Shown piece after piece: positions 43,447 through 53,379 of a DNA stretch of 64,000 nt. The stretch's first letter is position 1. Every line of letters begins with the position of its first letter. The notes beneath the pieces are model-generated. The model was given only the letters and a program-made list of their open reading frames with translations, was not told the DNA's origin and did no database searches. Made by a program: the position numbers and the translations under genes. This stretch comes from Microbacterium oleivorans (lineage in GTDB: Bacteria > Actinomycetota > Actinomycetes > Actinomycetales > Microbacteriaceae): assembly GCF_001644225.1 (NCBI RefSeq), contig NZ_LSTV01000005.1:336387-400386 (forward strand). The letters run 5' to 3'.

Positions 43447-45108
43447 TCAGACGGCGATGTCGAGCTCGTTGCCGGGGATCGAGGCGAGGAGGTTGCGCGT
43501 GTAGGGGTCGCGCGGGTTCGTGAAGATCTCCTCGCTCGAGGCGGCCTCGACGAGTGCGCCGTCCTTCATGACGCAGACGTAGTCGCTGATCAGCCGCACG
43601 ACGGCGAGGTCGTGCGAGATGAACAGGTAGCTCAGGCCGTACTCGTTCTGCAGGTCGCTCAGCAGCGACAGGATCTGATCCTGCACGAGAACGTCGAGCG
43701 CCGACACCGGCTCGTCGCAGACGATCAGTTCGGGCGACAGGGCAAGGGCCCGTGCGATCGCGACGCGCTGACGCTGACCGCCGGACAGCTCCGACGGGTA
43801 GCGCCGCAGCATCGACTCGGGCAAGGCGACGTCGTCGAGCAGCTTGCGCACCCGCGCGGCACGGTCCTTCGCGGAGCCGCGGTTGTAGAAGTCGAGCGGT
43901 TCCTGCACGATCCGCTCGATCGTGAACATGGGGTTCAGCGACGAGTACGGGTCCTGGAAGATCGGCTGCACCTTCTGTCGGAACTCGCGCAGCTGCCGTC
44001 CCTTGAGGGATGCCACGTCCGCACCGTCGTAGCGGATGACACCCTCCGTCGGGTCGACGACCTTCAGCAGCATCCGTGCCGTCGTCGTCTTGCCCGAGCC
44101 GGATTCGCCGACGATCGCGACCGTCTCCCCGCGGGGGATCGAGAACGAGACGTCGCGGACGGCGGCGAAGTCCTCCTTCTGCCCGCGGACCTTGTACAGC
44201 TTGGTGAGCCCCTCGACCTCGACGATGTTGTCGACCGGCTTCGGCGCGGCATCCGGTGTCGGAGTCGTGAACGCCTCGGGACGCAACCGTGCGACGGCGA
44301 CCGAGGGTGCCGCCTGCACGAGGGACTGGGTGTAGGGATGCTGCGGGTCCTCGAGGATTTGCCGCGCGGGGCCCTGCTCGACGATGCGGCCCCGGTGCAT
44401 GACGACGACCCGGGCGGCGCGCTCGGCCGCGAGACCCAGGTCGTGCGTGATCAGGAGGACGGACGTGCCGAGCTCGGTCGTCATGCGGCCGAGCTGGTCG
44501 AGGATCGTCTTCTGGACCGTCACGTCGAGCGCGCTCGTCGGCTCGTCGGCGATGAGCAGGCGCGGGTTGCAGGCCAGACCGATCGCGATGAGCGCGCGCT
44601 GGCGCATGCCGCCTGAGAACTCGTGCGGGTACTGCTTCGCGCGCTCCTCGGCGTTCGGCAGGCCGGCCGCCGCGAGGGTCTCGACGACCTTCCGGTCGAC
44701 GTCCTTCTTCGTCGCGAGCCCGTGCGCGAGCAGGGTCTCGGCGACCTGCGTGCCGATCTTCGACGTCGGGTTGAGGTTCGACATCGGGTCCTGCGGCACG
44801 AGTCCGATCTGCGCCCCGCGGATGCCGCGCATCGTCGCCTCGGAGGCCCCGACGAGCTCCTGTCCGTCGAGGCGGATGCTGCCGTCGGCGATGCGTCCGT
44901 TGCCGGCCAGCAGGCCGATCACGGCCATCGCGGTCGTCGACTTGCCCGAGCCCGACTCGCCCACGATCGCGACCGTCTCACCCGCGGCGAGGTCGAGGTC
45001 GACGCCCTCCACGGCGCGCACCGATCCGTCGATGGTCTGGAACTCGACGGCGAGGTCGCGCACCTGCAGGAGGGGCGTGCCGGCGGCGGGGGTGGTGGCG
45101 AAGGGCAT
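43447..45108 (-). CDS. Peptide ABC transporter ATPase, fused DppD-DppF type
   Basis: A 553-residue protein with two complete ATP-binding domains. Domain 1 has VGESGSGKSTTAMAVIGLLAG, FSGGMRQRALIAIGLA and LLIADEPTSALDVTVQ; domain 2 (from about residue 280) has [49 protein letters not shown]. Each half is followed by oligopeptide C-terminal segments (PYTQSLVQAAP, PYTRNLLASIP). The fusion replaces separate D and F subunits and should energise the permeases encoded at 40936-42896. The start is supported by CAGGAT (45115-45120) 6 nt upstream. It converges on the permease operon across the repeat spacer. Confidence 0.94.
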   Translation of the reverse strand: MPFATTPAAGTPLLQVRDLAVEFQTIDGSVRAVEGVDLDLAAGETVAIVGESGSGKSTTAMAVIGLLAGNGRIADGSIRLDGQELVGASEATMRGIRGAQIGLVPQDPMSNLNPTSKIGTQVAETLLAHGLATKKDVDRKVVETLAAAGLPNAEERAKQYPHEFSGGMRQRALIAIGLACNPRLLIADEPTSALDVTVQKTILDQLGRMTTELGTSVLLITHDLGLAAERAARVVVMHRGRIVEQGPARQILEDPQHPYTQSLVQAAPSVAVARLRPEAFTTPTPDAAPKPVDNIVEVEGLTKLYKVRGQKEDFAAVRDVSFSIPRGETVAIVGESGSGKTTTARMLLKVVDPTEGVIRYDGADVASLKGRQLREFRQKVQPIFQDPYSSLNPMFTIERIVQEPLDFYNRGSAKDRAARVRKLLDDVALPESMLRRYPSELSGGQRQRVAIARALALSPELIVCDEPVSALDVLVQDQILSLLSDLQNEYGLSYLFISHDLAVVRLISDYVCVMKDGALVEAASSEEIFTNPRDPYTRNLLASIPGNELDIAV

Positions 45109-45178
45109 GGGTCCATCCTGCCCTCCGCCCGCCGCGGGCGCACGGGCGGATCGCCGGCTTTACCGAGCCGTAACGGGA

Positions 45179-46357
45179 TCAGCCGTCGCGGCGGGCACCC
45201 TCGGACGGTCGCACCGTGAAGACGTGCGGCTCGGTGTGCCCCGCCGCGGCGAAGGCTGCCAGAACCGCGCCCCGCACGGCCGGGACGGCGGCGCGGTCGA
45301 TGAGCGCGATCGCCGACCCGCCGAATCCGCCGCCCGTCATCCGCGCCCCGACCGCGCCGTTCTCGCGGGCGGTCTCGACGGCGAGGTCGAGCTCGGGCAC
45401 CGAGATCTCGAAGTCGTCGCGCATCGAGGCGTGCGAGGCGTAGAGCAGGTCGCCGATGGCGCGGGGGCCATGTTCGCGCAGCGTACGCACGGTGTCGAGC
45501 ACGCGCTGGTTCTCGGTGACGACGTGACGCACCCGCCGATAGGTCACCTCGTCGACGAGCTGCTCGACCTGCGGCAGCTGGTCGACGCGCACGTCGCGCA
45601 GGGCCGGGACGCCCATCGCCTCCGCACCGCGCTCGCACGCGGCGCGCCGCTCGCCGTAGCCGCCGGTCGAGTGTGCGTGGGCGACACGCGTGTCGATGAC
45701 CATGAGCTCGAGCCCGGCGGCGTCGAAGCCGAGGGCGACCACCTGCGCGTCGAGGCTGCGGCAGTCGAGGAAGGTGCCGGCATCCGTCTCACCGAGCATC
45801 GACGCCATCTGGTCCATGATCCCTGTCGGGGCGCCGACGGCCTCGTTCTCGGCGCGGCGTCCCGCCTGCGCGAGTGCGACGCGGTCGAGGCCGAGCCCCC
45901 ACACGTCGTTGAGCGCCGAGCCGGTCGCACCCTCGATGGCCGCCGACGACGAGAGCCCGGCGCCGACGGGGACGTCCGAGGCGAACGCGAGGTCGACACC
46001 GGTGACGGATGCGGCATCCGTCCCGGTCGCCTGCAGCAGCGCCCACGCGACACCGAGCGGGTACCGGGCCCACTCGACGACCTCGTCGCGTCGCTCGGGG
46101 AAGAGCGCGTCGAGGTCCGCGAGCGCCACCTCGACCGGCGACTCGTCGAAGGTCGAGACGACGCGGATGCGGCCGTCCGACCGTCGGCCGAGCGCAACGT
46201 GCGTGCGGTGCGGCGTCGCGAACGGGAAGACGAAGCCGTCGTTGTAGTCGGTGTGCTCGCCGATCAGGTTGACGCGACCGGGCGCGGACCAGAGGCCGAC
46301 CGGCTCGTTGCCGGTGAGGGTGGAGAAGAGGCCGTGGGCCTCGCCGGCAGCGGTCAC
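45179..46357 (-). CDS. galK: Galactokinase
   Basis: A 392-residue GHMP kinase that phosphorylates galactose to galactose 1-phosphate. GLWSAPGRVNLIGEHTDYNDGFVFPFA is the galactokinase signature, VPVGAGLSSSAAIEGATG the ATP-binding glycine loop and GAVGARMTGGGFGGSAIALI motif III. The GTG start overlaps the galT stop by 4 bp, so the two are translated together. It is the second gene of the galTK operon controlled from the promoter near 47545. Confidence 0.96.
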   Translation of the reverse strand: MTAAGEAHGLFSTLTGNEPVGLWSAPGRVNLIGEHTDYNDGFVFPFATPHRTHVALGRRSDGRIRVVSTFDESPVEVALADLDALFPERRDEVVEWARYPLGVAWALLQATGTDAASVTGVDLAFASDVPVGAGLSSSAAIEGATGSALNDVWGLGLDRVALAQAGRRAENEAVGAPTGIMDQMASMLGETDAGTFLDCRSLDAQVVALGFDAAGLELMVIDTRVAHAHSTGGYGERRAACERGAEAMGVPALRDVRVDQLPQVEQLVDEVTYRRVRHVVTENQRVLDTVRTLREHGPRAIGDLLYASHASMRDDFEISVPELDLAVETARENGAVGARMTGGGFGGSAIALIDRAAVPAVRGAVLAAFAAAGHTEPHVFTVRPSEGARRDG

Positions 46358-47538
46358 AGGGTGACTCCTTCGATGGCGGTGCGGAGGCGCGCGGCGGCGT
46401 CCTCCGGGGGGACGTCGCCGATCCAGGCGCCCATGGCGGCCTCGGATCCGGCGAGGAACTTGAGCTTGTCGGCGGCGCGGCGCGGGCTCGTGAGCTGCAG
46501 GCTCAGGCGCACGGTGTCGCGACCGACGTGGACCGGCGCCTGGTGCCAGGCGGCGATGTAGGGAGTCTCGGACTCGTAGAGGGCGTCGACGCCGCGCAGC
46601 AGGCGAAGGTAGAACGGGGCGAGCTCGTCCTTCTCCTCGTCGGTCAGGCCCGCGAAGTCGGCGACGTGACGGTGCGGGAGCAGGTGGATCTCCAGCGGCC
46701 AGCGGGCGGCGAACGGCACGAACGCGGTCCAGTGCTCGCCGTGCAGCAGGACGCGGGGCCCGGCCTGCTCGAACTCGAGGATGCGCTGGAACAGGTCGGG
46801 GGCGGTGCGGTCGATCGAGTCGAGCAGGCGGGTCGTCCGCGGAGTGACGTACGGGTAGGCGTAGATCTGGCCGTGCGGATGCTGCAGCGTGACGCCGATC
46901 GCTTCGCCGCGATTCTCGAAGGGGAACACCTGCTCGATGCCGGGGAGGGCGGACAGGGCGGCGGTGCGGTCGGCCCACGCCTCGATGACGGTGCGGGCGC
47001 GGGTGACGGTCTGCGTGCCGAACGAGCCGGTGCGCTCGGGCGAGAAGCAGACGACCTCGGTGCGGCCGACGCTCGTGCGGGTGCGGCCGAGCCCGAGGTG
47101 GGCGAGGTCGTCGAGCCCGCGCGGCGGGTCGACCGCGGCGGGGACGTCGTCGGTCGCCTGGGCCAGGGCGGGACCGAACGAGGGCGACTTGTTCTCGAAG
47201 ACGGCGACGTCGTAGAGCGACGGGATCTCGGACGGGTTCGTCGGGGTCTGCGGCGCGAGCGGGTCGAGCTCGGCGGGCGGCAGGAACGCGCGGTTCTGCC
47301 GGTTGGCGGCGACGGAGACCCAGTCGCCGGTGAGGACGTCCTGCCGCATCGTGGCGGTCTCGGGGCGGGCGTCGAGGTCGCGGGTGTCGACGGCGCGCTC
47401 TGCGCCGAGGGTCGTGCCGGGGTCGTCGAAATAGATCAGCTCGCGGCCGTCGGCGAGGCGGGTGCTGCGCTTGACGACGCCGGCGCCGAGGTCGTTCGTC
47501 TCGGCAGGCGCGTGCATGCCGTTCTCCGGTGTGTTCAC
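46354..47538 (-). CDS. galT: Galactose-1-phosphate uridylyltransferase
   Basis: A 394-residue HIT-superfamily transferase that exchanges UMP between UDP-glucose and galactose 1-phosphate. QHPHGQIYAYPY carries the HPH active site, with nucleophile His222. TGDWVSVAANRQNRAF and WPLEIHLLPHRHVADF are further hallmarks. I chose the GTG at 47538 because TACCGT (47545-47550) lies exactly 6 nt upstream with TTGACG 17 nt before it, so the mRNA would be leaderless; an ATG seven codons later is the alternative. Two operator-like sites flank this promoter. Confidence 0.94.
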   Translation of the reverse strand: MNTPENGMHAPAETNDLGAGVVKRSTRLADGRELIYFDDPGTTLGAERAVDTRDLDARPETATMRQDVLTGDWVSVAANRQNRAFLPPAELDPLAPQTPTNPSEIPSLYDVAVFENKSPSFGPALAQATDDVPAAVDPPRGLDDLAHLGLGRTRTSVGRTEVVCFSPERTGSFGTQTVTRARTVIEAWADRTAALSALPGIEQVFPFENRGEAIGVTLQHPHGQIYAYPYVTPRTTRLLDSIDRTAPDLFQRILEFEQAGPRVLLHGEHWTAFVPFAARWPLEIHLLPHRHVADFAGLTDEEKDELAPFYLRLLRGVDALYESETPYIAAWHQAPVHVGRDTVRLSLQLTSPRRAADKLKFLAGSEAAMGAWIGDVPPEDAAARLRTAIEGVTL

Positions 47539-47575
47539 GTCAACACGGTAGCCGAAGGCTGTGTTATCGTCAACA
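47532..47575 (-). promoter_or_regulatory. galTK promoter with two LacI-type operators
   Basis: On the minus strand TTGACG (47568-47573), 17 nt, TACCGT (47545-47550) is a near-ideal promoter. Two 14-bp sites, TGTTCACGTCAACA (47532-47545) and TGTTATCGTCAACA (47562-47575), cover the start codon/+1 region and the -35 box. The second also lies upstream of the divergent LacI gene. The arrangement suits repression by that protein and relief by galactose or a related sugar. Confidence 0.7.
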
Positions 47576-47638
47576 TCACGCAAGTCTCCGGAGTTGCGCA
47601 CGTATTCGCGGGGCAGGATCCGGGGCGGGGAGGATGCC

Positions 47639-48595
47639 GTGCAGCGACGCGTCTCGATGGCCGACGTGGCCGCGGCGGCGGGGGTGTCCGGCCAGACCGT
47701 CTCGCGCGTCGTCAACGGCAGCCCGCGCGTCGACCCCGAGACCCGCGCGCGCATCGAGGCGGCGATGGCAGACCTCGGCTACCGCCCGCACCGCGCCGCC
47801 CGGGCCCTGCGCACGGGCCGCTCCGGCACGATCGGCGTCATCGTCGCGACCCTCGCGACCGTCGGCAACTCGCGGATGCTCGAGGCCGTGGCATCCGCTG
47901 CGGCCCGGCGCGACCTGGCGGTCACCCTCATCTCCCTCGCCGAGCGGACGGGCATCGCCGACGCCTTCGACCGCCTGCACGACCTCGGCGTCGACGGCGC
48001 GATCGTCCTCAACGAGGCGACGGCCATCGTGGAGGGCGTCGCGCCGCCCGCGGGTCTCGCGCTGGTCGCAGTCGACTCGCCCGGCGGGGCATTCGCGACG
48101 GTCCAGTCCGACCACGCCGGCGGCGCCGAGGCGGCCACACGCAGGCTGACGGATGCCGGGCGTCGCGCTATCGCGCACGTCGCCGGGCCCGCCGGGTCGT
48201 TCGCGGCGGCCGAGCGCGAGCGCGGCTGGCGCTCGGCGCACGACGGGCCGCCGCCCCGGGAACCGCTGCGGGGGGACTGGGGCGCGGCATCCGGTCACGC
48301 GGCGGGAGTCGTCCTCGCCGCCGACCCGGGCGTCGACGCGGTGTTCGCCGCGAACGACCAGATGGCGCTCGGCGTGCTGCGCGCGCTCGCCGAGGCGGGA
48401 CGGGAGGACGTCGCCGTCATCGGGTTCGACGACGTGGCGGATGCCGCGGACTACCGCCCGCCGCTGACCACCGTGCGGCAGGACTTCGACGCCCTCGGCG
48501 AGGCCGCCGTCGCCGCCCTCGCGGCGACGCTCGACGGCGCGCCCGCGACACGGACGGTCGTCCCGACAACGCTCATCGCCCGCGCGTCGGGCTGA
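47639..48595 (+). CDS. LacI family regulator of the gal operon
   Basis: A 318-residue repressor. The HTH and hinge are SMADVAAAAGVSGQTVSRVVNGSPRVDPETRARIEAAMADLGYRPH, and the ligand domain ends with VIGFDDVADAADYRPPLTTVRQDF. GTG at 47639 is chosen because GGGGAGG lies 5-10 nt upstream and the family N-terminus begins there; the frame is open back to the operator at 47562. Divergence from galTK and the paired operators make it the likely galactose repressor and autoregulator. The gene is shorter than average (usual 330-350 residues), with a compact linker. Confidence 0.9.
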   Translation: MQRRVSMADVAAAAGVSGQTVSRVVNGSPRVDPETRARIEAAMADLGYRPHRAARALRTGRSGTIGVIVATLATVGNSRMLEAVASAAARRDLAVTLISLAERTGIADAFDRLHDLGVDGAIVLNEATAIVEGVAPPAGLALVAVDSPGGAFATVQSDHAGGAEAATRRLTDAGRRAIAHVAGPAGSFAAAERERGWRSAHDGPPPREPLRGDWGAASGHAAGVVLAADPGVDAVFAANDQMALGVLRALAEAGREDVAVIGFDDVADAADYRPPLTTVRQDFDALGEAAVAALAATLDGAPATRTVVPTTLIARASG

Positions 48596-48627
48596 CGCGC
48601 CCTCGCGCTCGCGGTTGCTCGCGCGAA

Positions 48628-48679
48628 AGCGCCCCCTGCTGCCGAGAGCGCCCGTCCGAGCGCGGCAGCAGGGGGCGCT
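48628..48679. terminator. Large hairpin between convergent genes
   Basis: AGCGCCCCCTGCTGCCG (48628-48644) pairs perfectly with CGGCAGCAGGGGGCGCT (48663-48679), a 17-bp stem with an 18-nt loop. It lies between the LacI gene and galE, which converge. It is probably a bidirectional terminator, though it also has the look of an intergenic repeat. Confidence 0.7.
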
Positions 48680-48719
48680 GTCGGCACGGACGCGCGCTCT
48701 CGCGCGTGACCGGGGGCTC

Positions 48720-49697
48720 TCAGCCGGCGGTGCGGCGGGCGTCCCAACCGGTGCGGACCATCTCGTCGACTGTGTACCGCATCTTCCAGTCGAGGTCGCG
48801 GGCGGCGAGCTCGCCGGTGGCGACGATGCGGTCGGGATCGCCGGCGCGGCGCGGGGCGATCTCGGGGGTGAACGGGATGCCGGTGACCCGGGCGACGGCA
48901 TCCATGATCTCGCGCACCGACAGCCCGTTCTGCGAACCGAGGTTGTAGGCGGGCTCGACCGGTTCGCCCGCGCGCAGGCGCTGCGCCGCGACGACGTGCG
49001 CGGCGGCGATGTCGGCGACGTGCACGTAGTCGCGCACGTTCGTGCCGTCGGGGGTGTCGTAGTCGTCGCCGTTGATGCGCGGCGTCTCACCCTTCAGCAG
49101 CATCTCGAAGACGATGGGGAACAGGTTGTGGGGGCTCGTGTCGTAGACCGACGGGTCGCCCGAGCCGACGACGTTGAAGTACCGCAGCGAGGTGTGACGC
49201 AGGGGTGCATCGGATGCCGCCGTCGCGACGCCCTGCGCCGCGATCAGCCACTCGCCGATGAGCTTCGATTCGCCGTACGGCGAGGCGGGACGCTTGGGCA
49301 GGTCCTCGGTCACGAGGGGCACGTCGGGGGTGCCGTACACGGCGGCGCTGGAGGAGAACACGATGTTCGTGACCCCGGCATCCGCCATCGCCGCGAGCAC
49401 CACGCGGGTGCCCTCGACGTTCTGCTCGTACGTGTGGAGGGGGCGCTGCACCGAGACGCCCGCGTACTTGAACCCGGCGACGTGGATGACGCCCTCGACG
49501 CCGTGCGTGCGCAGGGTGTCGGCGACGAGCTGCTGGTCGAGGATCGTGCCCTGCACGAAGGGGACCCCCGTGGGCACGAACGCGGCGTGTCCGCTGGAGA
49601 GGTTGTCGAGGACGATCGGGTCGAGACCCGCCTCGGCGAGAGCGCGGACGATGTGCGCGCCGATGTACCCGGCGCCTCCGGTGACGAGCCAACTCAT
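48720..49697 (-). CDS. galE: UDP-glucose 4-epimerase
   Basis: A 325-residue SDR epimerase that interconverts UDP-galactose and UDP-glucose. MSWLVTGGAGYIGAHIVRAL is the NAD-binding start, FSSSAAVYG supplies the active-site serine, and SPYGESKLIGEWL the catalytic Tyr-x3-Lys. TSLRYFNVVGS and the DYVHVADIAAAH block are GalE hallmarks. TAGGCT (49705-49710) lies 7 nt before the ATG. It completes the Leloir pathway with galT and galK, and pgm lies just upstream. Confidence 0.95.
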   Translation of the reverse strand: MSWLVTGGAGYIGAHIVRALAEAGLDPIVLDNLSSGHAAFVPTGVPFVQGTILDQQLVADTLRTHGVEGVIHVAGFKYAGVSVQRPLHTYEQNVEGTRVVLAAMADAGVTNIVFSSSAAVYGTPDVPLVTEDLPKRPASPYGESKLIGEWLIAAQGVATAASDAPLRHTSLRYFNVVGSGDPSVYDTSPHNLFPIVFEMLLKGETPRINGDDYDTPDGTNVRDYVHVADIAAAHVVAAQRLRAGEPVEPAYNLGSQNGLSVREIMDAVARVTGIPFTPEIAPRRAGDPDRIVATGELAARDLDWKMRYTVDEMVRTGWDARRTAG

Positions 49698-49745
49698 GGT
49701 CCCGAGCCTACTGGCGCGGGACGGACGCTCCCGACGCGCGCAGCT

Positions 49746-51386
49746 CTAGGAACCCAGGGCCGCAGCGACGACCTTGCGCGCCTCCTCCTGCACCTGCGCG
49801 AGGTGCTCGGGACCCTTGAGGCTCTCGGCATACAGCTTGTAGACGTCCTCGGTGCCCGACGGGCGAGCCGCGAACCACGCATACTCCGTCTGCACCTTGA
49901 GCCCGCCGATCGCCGCACCGTTGCCGGGCGCGTGCGAGAGCTTCGCGGTGACGGGGTCGCCGGCCAGCTCGCTCGCCGAGACGGCGTCGCCCGAGAGCTT
50001 CGACAGGGCCGCCTTCTGCTCGGGCGAGGCGGGCGCGTCGACGCGCTGATACGCGGATGCCCCGAACTCGGCCTCGAGCTCGGCGTACCGCTGCGAGGGG
50101 GTCTTGCCGGTCACGGCGAGGATCTCGGCGGCGAGCAGGCAGAGGAGGATGCCGTCCTTGTCCGTCGTCCAGACGGTGCCGTCCTTGCGCAGGAACGACG
50201 CACCGGCCGATTCCTCGCCGCCGAACGCGACGGAGCCGTCGAGCAGACCCGGGACGAACCACTTGAACCCGACGGGGACCTCGAGGAGGGTGCGGCCGAG
50301 AGAAGCGGCGACGCGGTCGATGATCATCGACGACACGAGGGTCTTGCCGATCGCGGCATCCTGCGGCCAGCCCTCGCGGTGGCGGTAGAGGTAGTCGATC
50401 GCGACGGCGAGGAAGTGGTTCGGGTTCATGAGCCCGGCATCGGGCGTCACGATGCCGTGACGGTCGGCGTCGGCGTCGTTGCCGGTGAGGATGTCGAACT
50501 CGTCGCGCCGGGCGACGAGGGCGGCCATCGCCGAGGGGGAGGAGGGATCCATGCGGATCTTCTCGTCCCAGTCGAGCGTCATGAACCGCCACGTCGGGTC
50601 GACCTCGGGGTTCACGACCGTGAGGTCGAGGCCGTAGCGCTCGCCGATGAGGGCCCAGTACTCGACCGAGGCGCCACCGAGCGGGTCCGCGCCGATCCGC
50701 ACGCCCGAGCGCGCGATCGCCTCGACGTCGATGATGGATGCCAGGTCGGCGACGTACCCCTCGCGGAAGTCGTACTGGCCGAGGGTCGCGTCGTCGATGT
50801 CCGCGTGGCGGATGCGTCGGACGCCCTCCAGGCCCGCCTCGATGAGCGCGTTCGCGCGGTCGGCGATCCAGCCGGTCGCGTCGGTGTCGGCCGGTCCGCC
50901 GTGGGGCGGGTTGTACTTGAAGCCGCCGTCGCGCGGCGGGTTGTGCGACGGGGTGACGACGATGCCGTCGGCGCGACCGGCATCCGATTCGTCCCGGCCC
51001 TTGTTGTAGGTGAGGATCGCGTGGCTGAGGGCGGGTGTCGGCACCCACGAGTCGCGGCTGTCGACGCGGACGTCGACGCCGTTCGCGACGAGGACCTCGA
51101 TGGCGGTGTGCTCGGCGGGGAGCGAGAGTCCGTGCGTGTCGCGGCCCAGGAACAGCGGGCCGGTGATGCCCTGCGCTGCACGGTAGTCGACGATCGCCTG
51201 GGTGGTGGCGAGGATGTGGTCCTCGTTGAAGCTGCGTGACAGCGACGAGCCGCGGTGGCCGCTCGTCCCGAACGCGACCCGCTGCGCGGCGACCGACGGG
51301 TCGGGCTTCAGGTCGTAGTAGGCGCCGATGAGGGCGTCCACGTCGACGAGGTCAGAGGCTTCGGCTGGCTGTCCTGCGCGGCTCAT
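49746..51386 (-). CDS. pgm: Alpha-phosphoglucomutase
   Basis: A 546-residue mutase interconverting glucose 1-phosphate and glucose 6-phosphate. The active serine is Ser147 in [13 protein letters not shown], the metal loop is [10 protein letters not shown], the sugar-binding loop is GGEESAGAS and the phosphate loop is [20 protein letters not shown] near the N-terminus is the E. coli Pgm-type signature. The ATG at 51386 is supported by CAGACT (51393-51398) 6 nt upstream. Its position beside galE links galactose breakdown to glycolysis, and also glycogen/trehalose metabolism. Confidence 0.95.
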   Translation of the reverse strand: MSRAGQPAEASDLVDVDALIGAYYDLKPDPSVAAQRVAFGTSGHRGSSLSRSFNEDHILATTQAIVDYRAAQGITGPLFLGRDTHGLSLPAEHTAIEVLVANGVDVRVDSRDSWVPTPALSHAILTYNKGRDESDAGRADGIVVTPSHNPPRDGGFKYNPPHGGPADTDATGWIADRANALIEAGLEGVRRIRHADIDDATLGQYDFREGYVADLASIIDVEAIARSGVRIGADPLGGASVEYWALIGERYGLDLTVVNPEVDPTWRFMTLDWDEKIRMDPSSPSAMAALVARRDEFDILTGNDADADRHGIVTPDAGLMNPNHFLAVAIDYLYRHREGWPQDAAIGKTLVSSMIIDRVAASLGRTLLEVPVGFKWFVPGLLDGSVAFGGEESAGASFLRKDGTVWTTDKDGILLCLLAAEILAVTGKTPSQRYAELEAEFGASAYQRVDAPASPEQKAALSKLSGDAVSASELAGDPVTAKLSHAPGNGAAIGGLKVQTEYAWFAARPSGTEDVYKLYAESLKGPEHLAQVQEEARKVVAAALGS

Positions 51387-51447
51387 TCGCCCAGTCTGCC
51401 AGGGAAGTCGGACGGGAGCGCCTGCGTGTCGCGGATCCGCAGCGAGC

Positions 51448-52383
51448 TCACGCCGGAAGGCGGCCCGCCTCGGTGACCATCGCCGCCGCCCGTTCCGACA
51501 GGGCGTCGAGCACGGTCCGCAGGGCCGGCGAGTCCGACATGGTCCGGCGGTGTATCGCCGACACCTCGCGGATGGACTCCGGCGACACGGTCGGGATCGC
51601 GACCAGGTCGGGGCCGAGCGGCGGGCGGCCCAGGCGCGGCACCAGCGCGACGGCGATGCCCGCGCGGGCGATCTCGAGGTGGTTCTCGAACTCCATCGAC
51701 TCATGCACGATCCGCGGGGCGCCGCCGACACCGTCGAACAGCCGCCGCAGCCATTGCCGGCAGATCGTCGACTCGAACGTCGCGACCCACGGCTCGCCGC
51801 CGAGGTCCTCGGGGCGCAGTTCGGTGCGGCCGGCGAGCGGGTGGTCGCGGCGCAGGATGATGTCGGCGACGTCGGTGAACAGCGGGGTCTCGACGAGGTG
51901 GTCGGGGATCGCGAGCGCGACGTTGCCCCAGCGGTGCACGAGTCCCAGGTCCCGCTGGCCCGACGCGACGAGGGCGACCGTCTCCCACGGTTCGCTCTCG
52001 CGCAGCGGCAGTCGCAGGTCCGGATGCCGCCGGCCGAGGTCCGCGATGAGGGGCACCATGACCCCGCGCACCACCGTCGAGAACGCCCCGATCCGGATCT
52101 CACCGGCGACCCGGTCGGGCTCGCCGCCCCCGTGGAGGTCGGCGCGAACGCGCTCGAGGTCGGCGAGGATCGGCGTCGCCGAGACGACGAGGCGCGTCGC
52201 GGACTCGGTGAGCACGACCCCGCGCCCCACCCGCTCGAGTAGCGTCAGGCCGGTGTCGCGCTCGAGGCGCTTGATCTGCTGCGACACTGCCGAGGGGGTG
52301 AAGCCGAGAGCGGTCGCCGCGGCGGCGACGCTCCCTTCCGTGGCCACGGCGCGCAGGGACACGACGGCCTCGAGATCGATCAT
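51448..52383 (-). CDS. LysR family transcriptional regulator
   Basis: A 311-residue regulator. The N-terminal HTH is [59 protein letters not shown]. The effector domain begins near [22 protein letters not shown]. The ATG lies 6 nt behind TAGCAT (52390-52395). It diverges from an EamA transporter gene, its likely target. The 72-bp spacer holds AAGCGAT (52385-52391) and ATCGCTT (52416-52422), inverted copies that could form the LysR binding region. Confidence 0.93.
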   Translation of the reverse strand: MIDLEAVVSLRAVATEGSVAAAATALGFTPSAVSQQIKRLERDTGLTLLERVGRGVVLTESATRLVVSATPILADLERVRADLHGGGEPDRVAGEIRIGAFSTVVRGVMVPLIADLGRRHPDLRLPLRESEPWETVALVASGQRDLGLVHRWGNVALAIPDHLVETPLFTDVADIILRRDHPLAGRTELRPEDLGGEPWVATFESTICRQWLRRLFDGVGGAPRIVHESMEFENHLEIARAGIAVALVPRLGRPPLGPDLVAIPTVSPESIREVSAIHRRTMSDSPALRTVLDALSERAAAMVTEAGRLPA

Positions 52384-52455
52384 GAAGCGATGCTACCGAT
52401 TCACGTCGCGCAATGATCGCTTGTCCTTCACGGATGCCGCGGGTGGACTGGTCCC

Positions 52456-53379
52456 GTGACCCGCCGTGACATGCTCCTCGCCGCCCTCGTCGCCTCGCTG
52501 TGGGGCCTGAACTTCGTCGTCATCGATTGGGGGATGAGCGGCATCCCGCCCCTGCTGTTCGCGGCGATCCGGTTCGCCGTCGTCGCACTCGCCGTCCTCG
52601 TGGTGCCGCGGCCGCAGACCGGGTGGCGCGTGATCGTCGGAGTCGGCCTGTTCATGAGCCTCGGCCAGTTCGCGCTCCTCTACACGTCGCTCGCGCTGGG
52701 GCTGAGCCCGGGCCTCGCCGCGCTCCTCATGCAGGCGCAGGCGGTCTTCACGATCGTGATCGCGGCGATCGCCCTGCGCGAGCGCCCTTCCGCGCTGCAG
52801 GTCATCGGTGTCGGCCTCGGCGTCGTCGGTCTCGTGATCGTGGCGCTCTTCCGCGGCGGCGACGCTCCCGTGCTCGCGGTCTGCCTCGCGCTCGCGGCTG
52901 CGCTGTCGTGGGCCGTCGGCAACGTGATCTCGCGCCGCGCGGGCGTCGTCACCGGGATCGGCCGTGGCGGCACGCTGTCACTGACGGTCTGGTCGTCGCT
53001 GGTCGTGCCGATCCCCGCCCTGGCCCTGTCGTTCGTCATCGACGGTCCTGCGGCGATCGGCGCGGGGCTCGCCGCCATCGGACCCCAGGCCGTCGTCTCG
53101 ACCCTCTACACCGCGGGCCTGTGCACCCTGTTCGCGTACGCCGTCTTCAACGGACTGCTCGGCCGCAACCCGTCTGCGGCCGTCGTGCCGTGGATCCTGC
53201 TCGCGCCCGTCGTCGCGATGGCCTCGGCCGCGCTGCTGCGCGGCGAGGCTCCGAGCGTCGGAGAGGTGGTCGGCGGCGCGGTTCTCGTCGCGGGCGTGCT
53301 GGTCAGCGGCATCCGTCGTCGACAGCCGATGCCGCAGGCGGTGGGGCTCATGGGGGTGCCCACTAGGCTGTCCGCGTGA
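52456..53379 (+). CDS. EamA family transporter (drug/metabolite superfamily)
   Basis: A 307-residue membrane protein with ten predicted helices in two EamA repeats. MLLAALVASLWGLNFVVIDWGMSGIPPLLFAAIRF and the second repeat with LALAAALSWAVGNVISRRAG are typical, as is the short second-helix glutamine motif (LLMQAQAVFTIVIAAIALRERPS). The family exports amino acids or metabolites. GTG at 52456 has no clear ribosome binding site. The divergent LysR gene suggests metabolite-inducible export. Its stop overlaps pheA in GTGA. Confidence 0.9.
   Translation: MTRRDMLLAALVASLWGLNFVVIDWGMSGIPPLLFAAIRFAVVALAVLVVPRPQTGWRVIVGVGLFMSLGQFALLYTSLALGLSPGLAALLMQAQAVFTIVIAAIALRERPSALQVIGVGLGVVGLVIVALFRGGDAPVLAVCLALAAALSWAVGNVISRRAGVVTGIGRGGTLSLTVWSSLVVPIPALALSFVIDGPAAIGAGLAAIGPQAVVSTLYTAGLCTLFAYAVFNGLLGRNPSAAVVPWILLAPVVAMASAALLRGEAPSVGEVVGGAVLVAGVLVSGIRRRQPMPQAVGLMGVPTRLSA

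Noticed and set aside
47565..47570. TATCGT as -10 box of the galactose LacI gene
   Set aside because: It has no -35 partner and no start codon at the leaderless distance. The start at 47639 has a ribosome binding site, so its promoter is left open.
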